DNA of 64,000 nt, taken from Sipunculus nudus (Eukaryota > Annelida > Sipuncula > Golfingiida > Sipunculidae). Of the stretch, positions 47,825 to 57,735 are shown in pieces. Location of the stretch: the NCBI GenBank assembly GCA_026874595.1, contig CM049317.1:11070382-11134381 (forward strand), given 5' to 3'. How positions within the stretch are numbered: the first letter of the stretch is position 1; each line of letters starts with the position of its first letter. Below the pieces are notes generated by a model that did not search any database, was not told the origin of the DNA, and saw only the letters and a program-made list of their open reading frames with translations. The position numbers and the translations under genes are program-made.

Positions 47825-50800
47825 CAAGTGACCCAGGGGTCATGACGCTCAGCTGACCAGGAAGACATTGACAAAAGTAATTTTATCATCTGAATGTCAA
47901 ATTTGAATTAAATACTTTTTCCAAACTTGACCTTTTGTATAAAATCATCCAATATTCATTGGGGTACTATGGAGCTCTGTAGCATGAAGGATATGGGTAA
48001 CAGACACCTATTTTCAAGGTTTACAAGATGACTTTTCAGGGGTCTCCCAGCATGTCAAAAAATAAAATTCTAGGTCCAGTTATTATGATTTGTGCCCTGT
48101 TAACAAATCCAAATGTTTATTCTGGGGGGTATTTCAAAGCCGCATAGGATGAAGGATATGGGTAACAGAGATGTAATTTCAGGTGCACAAGGAGACTTTT
48201 CAGGGGCCTCCCAGCATATCAAGAAAGGAGATTCTAGGTCAAGTCATTATAATTTGTGCTCTGTTAACAGATGACCAAATCTTTATTCTGGGGAGTACTT
48301 CGGAGCCCCAGAGCATGAAGGATATGGGTAACAGGGACCTTATTTCGGGTTTCCATGTAGACCTTTTATGGGCTTCCCTGGAGGTGAGGACAGAAGATTC
48401 TAGGTCCAGTCATTATGATTTGTGCCCTGTTAATATATGACCAAATCTTTATTCTGGGGGGTACCTCAGAGCCCCATGGCCCACAGAATATGGGTAACAG
48501 GGACCTTATTTCGGGTTTCCATGTAGACCTTTTATGGGCTTCCCTGGAGGTGAGGACAGAAGATTCTAGGTCCAGTCATAATGATTTGTGCCCTGTTTAC
48601 AGATGACCAAATGTTTAAAGATCACAAAAGTAGAGAAAAAAAATCGTAAAAAATAAAAAAAATATAGGTGGCGCCACCAATCTCCAGAAATTGATGAAAC
48701 ACTCCATGATCAATATCCATGCAAAGAATCATGGTGATTAATGCATTAGTTGTTCAGATACTTGAGCTTTTGTATTAAATTTTGCATTATTCTGGGGGGT
48801 ACTTCAGAACCCCATAGCTCGAAGAATATAGGTCACAGTGACCTAATTTCAGGTTTGAAAGGAGAATTTCCATAGACCTCCCAGGATTTCAAGTAAGAAG
48901 ATTCCCGGTCTAGCGGTTACAATTTGTGCCCTGTTAACAGACAGACGCCTGGATGGCCGGACGGACGACGGACAAAAGGTGATCCCTACAGCTCAGATGA
49001 CTTTCAGTCAGCTGAGCTAAAAATTGAAAAAATACAGGTGGCGCCACCAGAATGCAAAAACTGATGAAACATTTCATGATCAATATCCATGCAAAGAATC
49101 ATGGTGATCAATATAATAATTGTTCAGATACTTGAACTTTTGTATCAAATTTTCCATTATTCTGGGGGGTACTTCGGAGCCCCATAGCTCAGAGGTTATG
49201 GGTAACAGAGACCTAATTTCAAGTTTTTAAGGAAACTTTTCATGGGCCTCTCAGCATGTCAAGAGAGAAGATTCTAGGTCCAGTTGTTACGATTTGTGCC
49301 ATGTTAACAGATGACCGCATCTTATGAGGTCTCAAAAATAGAGAAATAAATTCGTAAAAATAAAAAAAAAATACAGGTGGCGCCACCATACTGCAGAAAC
49401 TGATGACACATTCCATGATCAATATCCATGCAAAGAATCATGGTGATCACTGCAATAGTTGTTTAGATACTTGAGCTTTTGTATCAAATTGTCCATTATT
49501 CTGAGGGATACTTCAGATGACTTACAGTCAGCTGAGCTAAAAACACTTAATGGTCAATATCCATGCAAAGAATCATGATGATCTCCGTATTAGTTGTTCA
49601 GATACTTCAGCTTTTGTATCAAATTGTCCATTATTCTGAGGGATACTTCAGAGACCTATAGCTTGAAGGATATGGGTAACAGAGACCTAATTTCAAGTTT
49701 CCACAGGCAATCTTCATGGGCCCTTCTTGCATGACAAGAATGAAGTTTCTAGGTCCAGTTGTTGCAATTTGTACCCTCTTGATAGATAACACAGGTGGCG
49801 CCACCAGTCTGCAGGAACTGATGGAACATCTCATAATCAATATGTATGCCAAAAATCATGACCATCAGTGATGTAGTTATTGAGATATTGAAGTTTTTGT
49901 ATGAAATTTTTTACTTCTCTGGGGGGGTACTTTGGGGCCCCATAGCTCCAAGGATATGGGTAACAGAGACCTAATTTCTGGTTTCCATGGAGACTTTTCA
50001 TAGGTCTTCTAGTGTGTTGAGAATGAAGATTCTAGGTCCAGTCGTTACTATTTGTGCCATGCTAACAGATGACAGCATCCTTAAAGGTCTCAAAAATAGA
50101 GGAAAAAATCGTAAAAAATCGAACGATACAGGTGGCGCCACCAGTCTGCAGGAACAGATGACACATCTCATGATCAATAGTTATGCCACAAATCATGACC
50201 ATCATTCAAGTAGTTAATGAGATATTGAAGTTTTTGTATGAAATTTTTTACTTTTCTTGGGGGTACTTTAGGGCTCCATAGCTCGAAGAATATGGGTAAC
50301 AGAGACCTAATTTTGGTTTCCATGGAGACTTTTCATAGGCCTCTCAGTGTGTCGAGAATGAAGATTCTAAGTCCAGTCGTTATGATTTGTGCCACGTTAA
50401 CAGATGACAGCATCCTTAAAGGTCTCAAAAATAGAGGAAAAAATCGTAAAAAATCAAACAATACAGGTGGCGCCACAAGTCTGCAGGAACTGATGGAACA
50501 TTTCCTAATCAATATGTATGCCAAAAAATCATGACCATCAGTGATGTAGTTATTGAGATATTGAAGTTTTTGTATGAAATTTTTGACTACTCGGGGGGGG
50601 GGGGGGGTACTTTGGGGCCCCATAGCTCGAAGGATATGGTTTACAGAGACCTAATATCTGGTTTCCAAGGATATTTTTCATGGACCTCTCAGTGTGTCAA
50701 GAATGAAGATTCTAGGTCCAGTCGTTACGATTTGTGCCATGCTAACAGATGACAGCATCCTTAAAGGTCTCAAAAATAGAGGAAAAAATCGTAAAAAATC

Positions 50801-52097
50801 GAACGATACAGGTGGCGCCACCAGTCTGCAGGAACAGATGACACATCTCATGATCAATAGTTATGCCACAAATCATGACCATCAGTCAAGTAGTTAATGA
50901 GATATTGAAGTTTTTGTATGAAATTTTTTACTTTTCTGGGGGGTACTTTAGGGCTCCATAGCTCGAAGAATATGGGTAAAAGAGACCTAATTTTGGTTTC
51001 CATGGAGACTTTTCATAGGTCTCTCAGTGTGTCGAGAATGAAGATTCTAGGTCCAGTCGTAATGATTTGTGCCACGTTAACAGATGACAGCATCCTTAAA
51101 GGTCTCAAAAATAGAGGAAAAAATCGTAAAAAATCAAACAATACAGGTGGCGCCACCAGTCTGCAGGAACTGATGGAACATTTCATAATCAATATGTATG
51201 CCAAAAATCATGACCAACAGTGATGTAGTTATTGAGATATTGAAGTTATTGTATGAAATTTTTGACTACTCGGGGGGGGGGGGTACTTTGGGGCCCCATA
51301 GCTCGAAGGATATGGTTTACAGAGACCTAATATCTAGTTTCCAAGGATATTTTTCATGGACCTCTCAGTGTGTCAAGAATGAAGATTCTAGGTCCAGTCG
51401 TTACGATTTGTGCCATGCTAACAGATGACAGCATCCTTAAAGGTCTCAAAAATAGAGGAAAAAATCGTAAAAAATCGAACAATAAAGGTGGCACCACCAG
51501 TCTGCAGGAAGTGATGACACATCTCATGATCAATAGTTATGCCACAAATCATGACCATCAGTCAAGTAGTTAATGAGATATTGAAGTTTTTGTATGAAAT
51601 TTTTTACTTTTCTTGGGGGTACTTTGGGGCTCCATAGCTCGAAGAATATGGGTAACAGAGACCTAATTTCTGGTTTCCATGGAGACTTTTCATAGGTCTC
51701 TCAGTGTGTTGAGAATGAAGATTCTAGGTCCAGTCTTTACGATTTGTGCCTTGTTAACAGATGTTTACATTTTGAAAGGTCTCAAAAATAGAGAAAAAAA
51801 TTCGTAAAAAATTGAACGATACAGGTGGCGCCACCAGTCTGCAGGAAGTGATGGAACATCTCATGATCAATATGTATGACAAAAATCATGACCATCAGTC
51901 AAGTATTAAATGAGATATTGAAGTTTTTGTTTGAAAGTTTTTACTTTTCTGGGGGGTAGTTTGGGGCCCCATAGCTCGAAGGATATGGGTAACAGAGACC
52001 TAATTTCTGGTTTCTAAGGAGATTTTTCATGGACCTCCCAGGATGTCAAGTAAGAAGATTCCAGTTCTAGCGGTTACGATTTTTGCCTGGTTAACGG

Positions 52098-52135
<38 letters not shown>

Positions 52136-52193
52136 GGACGACGGACAAAGAGTGATCGCTATAGCTCAGATGATTTTCAGTCAGCTGAGCTAA
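47825..52193 (+). mobile_element. Pearl-like element, long family B copy with about 340-bp array
   Basis: Starts CAAGTGACCCAGGGGTCATG and ACGCTCAGCTGACC. Ends with an ACGG/ACAG tract (about 52096-52145), AGAGTGATCGCTATAGCTC, a hairpin and CTAAAAA (52190-52193). Ten or more units of about 340 bp run GTACTT...CATAGCTCGAAGGATATG, GATTCTAGGTCCAGTCGTTA, AGGTCTCAAAAATAGAGG, ACAGGTGGCGCCACCAG. From 49.8 to 51.8 kb two unit types alternate, a roughly 680-bp higher-order repeat. Extra 3' ends (CTAA at 49017-49020 and 49537-49540) show internal termini. Open frames here repeat one motif and are not genes. Confidence 0.85.
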
Positions 52194-54467
52194 AAATTAT
52201 TACAGATGAACATTGAATGCTAAATTATGATACAGATACATCTCACTGTTGGCAAATTCTTGAATTAAGTTGAGTATGGATACCATTTATTTATAATCAA
52301 AGTACAGCCGTCTTTATATAACCACAGAGAGCTGATTATTCATGGTCGTAACATTGCCTGGTATCATGAATGATTGATATCATAAAGCTAATTTTTATTT
52401 TAAAGCTTTTAAAAACATTCTTGTTAATATTAGCCACAGATAACCTAAAATCTAAATGTCTAGTGGCATGATATAATAGGTGCTAGGCTAGATGTAACTG
52501 CTTCACACAGCTAACACATATGGTAAATTGACTCCATTCAATCTCCATTATTCAGCCAAAAATCATTTATGTGGAACTAATAAAGACAATTACCATAAAA
52601 ATTATTGTTGGGATTGTTCTTGTAAAATATTAAATAAATTGGCTTCAGTGGCGTCAGTCGAAAAATGTTTTGCAAGTTTATAACTCATATAGGAAGATAC
52701 AGCAAACAGCTTATGGTCAGCTTCCCGTAACCCAGCTAAAAAGCACTGAAACAAAATTATTTGAACAAGCTTGAATTATCAACATCTGAGGATAATTAAT
52801 GTGTGAGATTTAAGAATTAAGCCCAGTGGTTTTGAGGAGAAGATCTTTGTAGCCACTGAGCTAAAATGGGCTCTTATGGCATATGACTGAATTCAGCTTC
52901 CCATATCTCAGCCAAAAGTCACTAAACAGAAACAGAAACTTCGGAAAGCATAACCCTAGGAGCATTTCTGTGCAATATTAAACAATTTTGCCATATGGTT
53001 TCAGAGAAGAAGTTTTGTGTAACCCTCAGGATGATACAGGCACTGATGACCCACGCACAAAAAAGGCCGATACAGGTGGCGCCACCAATACCTCAATTCC
53101 AGATATGACTCATGTGACCAACATTGGCTTAAAATTTGGTGATGATAGCTCCAGCCGTTTTTGAGATTGAAGTCTTAGTAAGCTTCTTTGGACAGGTGAC
53201 TAAGTTCAACCTCCGGTAACTCGGCCAAAAATCACGGGAACCATTCGAACAAACTTGACAGAGATTGTTTCTGGGATTATTTCTGTGACAATTTGGCTGG
53301 ACGGTTTCGGAGAAGACGATTTTTTAAGGTTTTTAAGCTTTTCCCCCATAAAATCAAAGTAACTGCTGATAGCCAAAAGATTAACAAAATCCGATAGAGG
53401 TTTTTAGATGACTAATTTTTTGCATAAAGTTTGGTGATGCTTACTCCTGCCGTTTTCGAGATAATACGGGTTAACGTACAGACGACGGACGCCGCCGCAC
53501 CATCGCATAAGCTTACAGGTTCGCTAAAAAATACAGGTGGCGCCACCAGTCTTCAGGAATTGATGAAATACTGTTTGATCAATATGTATATGAACAATTA
53601 TGGCAATCAATGTATTAGTTATTCAGATATTTGAGCTTTTGTATCAAACTTTTAATTATTGTGTGTGTGTGTGTGTGGGGGGGGGGTACTTTTGAGCCCC
53701 ATAGCTTACAGGATATAGGTCAGAGTGACCTAATTTTAGGTGTTCAAGGAGATTCTTTTTATTGACCTCCCTGGGTATTCAGTGGGAAGATTCCAGGTCC
53801 AGCAGTTTTGATTTTTGCCCTGTTAAGGGATTGACAGAAAGACTGGGCGATGGACAACAATGGCGGACCTAGCGGTTGCGGTTATAAAATTTGCCGCCCC
53901 TCTTTAGATAAAACTGGATTCAATTTACATATGCAAAAATGTATGGTCAATTTTCTTTGTAAAAGACAACACAATTATATCATGTAATTAACTGAAAGGG
54001 TATCTTTCACCATGGGTCTACGTTCACCCAACACTGAAGGGAAATTACCTCCTTGCTAATGAAAACCAAAAGATCTCTCCGACTCGTTTCAAACAATGAA
54101 TTTTTTTGCACTTCACGGAAAGGATAATCCCTGAATGCATGGAGAAAAATACTATTATATTGCAGGTTTACATATAATGTGGTGACGTAATTTTTCGTAT
54201 GCACACGATTTGTGACTAACAATAAAACTAACCATGGAAAGACCTTTTTTTTTGTGTGTAACTTATTTTTTATTTCAGAAACTAAACACAAACATCTTGT
54301 AACTTATAATTACACCTCTTTGTTATCGGATATATATACCTGTAATACTGCTTCTTTAGAGTTGTGCAGTGGCGTAAATTTATCTTCAAGAGTAGGGGGG
54401 GACTCGCAATAGGGGGGGGGGGGGTGACAGGCGTGGAGGGTAGTCAAAACTGGGATAAAACAGACAC

Positions 54468-54470
<3 letters not shown>

Positions 54471-54526
<56 letters not shown>

Positions 54527-55775
54527 AAGGCCCAGATTGCGTTCTGGACGGATCTAAGATCTGTCCAGCCCAAATTGTGATCGCAGTTCAGGCCTGCCAA
54601 AATTGCGATCACAATCCAGGCTGGCCAAATCTTAGATCTGTCCAGCCCAGATTGCAATCCTAAACTTGACCAGCCCATATTGCGATCCATGCTTTTACTA
54701 TCACAGGATAGAAACATTGAATGTTTTACCAACTCATTTAGTATTGCATGGTTCCATTTACCCATTATAAATACAATTATACTACACATAGGCAGTTAAT
54801 GGTATTTGGTTGGCACCAATCTGTTCAGCCTTGAAAATGGCGGTTGCACCAGTGCTTGAAGTGTGCTCCATCAACACTCTCCCCCTTTGGAAGTCTACAA
54901 TGGCAGCAATAAACAATATGGATCTCTGTACATGTTTCTCAGCTAAAATTTTATGTTTTAAAAATTAACACTGTGAGTCTACTTCTTACAAGGTGGATGA
55001 TAACAAACATCTCAAGAAAAAGAACTTATTTTTAAGCATTTTCAACAAGGGCTTAATAAAAGAAGCATAAAAATGCTGTGCAACTGCCAGACCTATAGAA
55101 ATAAGAGTGGATCTGAAATACTGTTTATTCATGTTATAAGGGGTTGCACTAAACAAAATGGTATACAAGGTATCAAACAGGATCTCAATGATTTGAGTTT
55201 GAAATATGACTTCTGTCATTCAAGATCATGAAATGGTCTATAACCCTTCAAGAGTACGTTACAAAATTGGGCCACTTTGTTGCATGTAACCCAGTGATTG
55301 TATATTATCCAATGCACTCATAAAATTACATGGTTATGCACTTATTATGTTTTTCATGTGTATAGTAGACAAATTTTGTGAAAGGTATTATAAAAACATG
55401 AATCAAAGAACACAACAATTTATATTTTAATATAGCTTGCTATAGTTATGAATCATATCAGTCAGATTTTTTAAGCACATGGAAAGAACACCAGGCACCA
55501 TGAATAGGTAACTAATTAATCAGACCAAATCCAATATGGGCTGGTCAAGTTTAGGATTGTAAATTAGGCTAAGATCTGTCCAGCCAAGATTGCGATCCTG
55601 AAGCAAGAAAGAAAGGATTACAATCTGGCCGGACTAAACTGCGCTCGTAATCTGGGCTAGACAGATCTAAGATCTGGCCAGCCTGAATTGCGATCGCAGT
55701 TTGGGCCGGCCTCAACTGCGATCGCAATTTGGGCTGGGCAGATCTAAGATCCGTCCAGATCGTGATCTGGGCCTT

Positions 55776-55829
<54 letters not shown>
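54471..55829. mobile_element. Foldback element with long inverted arms bordered by TA tracts
   Basis: Left arm 54471-54682 and right arm 55532-55829 are inverted copies. The inner ends are exact over 28 bp (54655-54682 against 55532-55559, containing TAAACTTGACCAGCCCATAT), and the outer ends read TATATGTCAAGGCCCAGAT and its complement after about 50 bp of (TA)n each. The arms are built from repeats of GATCTAAGATCTGTCCAGCC and ATTGCGATC. The middle (about 54683-55531) is single copy here. The 159-codon frame 54310-54789 crosses the TA tract and is spurious. Confidence 0.88.
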
Positions 55830-55832
<3 letters not shown>

Positions 55833-55889
55833 CTTTTATTGTCTGTGTGACATATCAAATATATATCAATTAAGTATAAGGTTTTTAAA

Positions 55890-57735
55890 CTAGGGACCCA
55901 TGGGTCTCGACGCTCAGCTGCATTTGTCTATAAGGATATATATGTTATGAGGTTTTCAAAATATTGGTCCTGTGATCAGTTTGAAGCCAACCTGTCTACC
56001 CAAACTGGAGTTATTACCCATAAACTGATTTGTGAATGGATGGGCCCTGTGATCTTAACCTTTGACCTTGTGACCCAAAACTCAAAAGGAAACTTCCCCT
56101 ATTGGCAGGTTCACCACATGTTGATGATGGAAGGATTGAGATGAAAAGTTTGGCTTAAAATGCATCCACAATCTTTCTAAAGTAGTGGGTCCTGTGACCT
56201 TGACCTTTGATCTCATGACCCCAGAATCAACAGTTCTTACTTTAGTGGTGGGCCATATATAAGTCAAGTTTGAAACCAATATTTCAAACCAAACTGGTGT
56301 TATCATCTGGAAACTAATATGTGGATTGATTGCCAACATGATCTTGACCTTGTGACCACAAAATCCATAAGTTACTTTCACTGTTGGCAGGTGAGCAACA
56401 TCTGGAAGATAGAATGTTTGGGACAGAAAATTTTGCTAAAAATACATCAACAATCTTTTTAAAGAAGTGGTTCCTGTGACCCTGACCGTTGGCCTTATGA
56501 CCCCAAAATCAAAAGGGTTCTTACATTATTGGTTGGTCATATATAAGTCAAAATTGAAACCAAGATGTCAATCCGAACTGGAGTTATCATCCAGAAAGAA
56601 ATATGTGGACAGATGGGCCCCTGTGAGGATGACCTTTGACCTTGTGACCCCCAAATCAATCAGTTTCTTCCCCTATTGGCAGCTCAGCTATAAGTGCAAG
56701 ATGGAAGGTTTTGGGTGAAAAGTTTGGCTTAAAATGCATCAACAATCTTTCTAAATAAGTGAGTACTGTGACCTTGACCTTTGACCTCATGACCCCAAAA
56801 TTGAACAGAATCTTCCCCAATTGGCAGGTTAGCAATATCTTGAAGATGGAAGGTTTGGGATGAAAAGATTGGCTTCAAATGCATATGCATTCTTTTAAAG
56901 AAATGAGTCACGTGACCATGACCTTTGACCGTTGGACCCCAAAATCCACACCGTTCTTACTTTAGTGGTGAATCATATATAAGTTAAGTTTGAAACCAAT
57001 ATGTCAAACTAAACTGGAGTTATCATCTGGAAACTAATTCGTGAACAGATGGCCTCTGTGACCTTGACCTATGACCATGTGACCCCAAATTTATTTATGC
57101 TCTCCCCATACTGGCAAGTGAGCTAAATGTGCAAAATGGAAAGTTTGGGATGAAAAGCTTGGCAAAAAATACTCTTTTTAAAAAAGTGACTCCTGTGACC
57201 TTGACCATTGACCTCATGACCCAAAAATCATATAGGTAATAATCATATTGCTTTAGTGGTGGGCCATAAGTAAGTCAAGTTTGAAATCTATGTGTCAATA
57301 CAACCTGGAGTTATCATCAGGAAACAAATTTGTGTGGATGGATGGATGGACAGACAGACAGACAGGGTGATAACTATATGGCATCCACTTGTGATCAATA
57401 AACACACCAGGTTTTAGGACACTAGATATAATTACAGCTCAGAAACTGACATGATTGTTGTCATTTTATAGTAAATAAAAATTTAAAAAATTTTCGTTAA
57501 AATAACAAAAAATACAGGTGGCGCCACCACTTTTCGGGAACTGACAAAACTAGTCATGGTCAATATTCACGGCAAGATTCATGACAATCCATGCATTAAA
57601 TATCAAGATATTGGAGGTTTTGTATTATATTTTTGATTATTCTGGGGGGGGGGGGGGGTACTTTCAAGCCCCATAGCTCGGAGGAAACAAAGCACCATTC
57701 CCATATCTCAGTTGACTTACAGTCAGCTGAGCTAA
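55890..57735 (+). mobile_element. Pearl-like element with a TGACC-rich array
   Basis: Starts CTAGGGACCCATGGGTCTCG and ACGCTCAGCTG, and ends AGTCAGCTGAGCTAAAAAA (CTAA at 57732-57735). Units of about 350-400 bp contain TGTGACCTTGACCTTTGACC, CATGACCCCAAAATC, TATTGGCAGG and AACTGGAGTTATCATC. A GGATGGATGGACAGACAGAC tract is at about 57335-57365. The last 250 bp are family B-like with GGTGGCGCCACC (57517-57528) and a G run. Nested in hAT element 1. Confidence 0.75.

Larger units (their letters stand above)
46590..53527 (+). mobile_element. Pearl-like element, family D copy 2 (D2), holding further insertions
   Basis: The 5' end CAAGGCCTACAGGCCTAATG and CGAACCCGTG match D1. The 3' end has GACGACGGACGCCGCCGCAC and CTTACAGGTTCGCTAAAAA (CTAA at 53523-53526). 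It is interrupted by a family E fragment (from 46906) and the long family B element at 47825-52193. The 52370-53527 part is collinear with 27690-29217 of D1. D2 itself lies in host family B text, which resumes at 53528 with ATACAGGTGGCGCCACCAG. Confidence 0.72.

Noticed and set aside
49987..51573. Series of similar frames with KILGPVVTICAMLTDD and TGGATSLQE, suggesting a repeated protein
   Set aside because: They restate the roughly 340-bp family B unit; frame and ends change between units, and the palindrome GGTGGCGCCACC supplies the GGAT text.
54007..54291. Possible hAT transposase remnant inside hAT element 2
   Set aside because: No BED finger, catalytic or dimerisation motif visible; composition fits chance.
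54310..54789. Longest open frame in the window (159 codons, minus strand)
   Set aside because: It runs through a TA microsatellite (poly-IY) and both repeat and unique flanks; no domain, and it lies across the edge of the foldback element.
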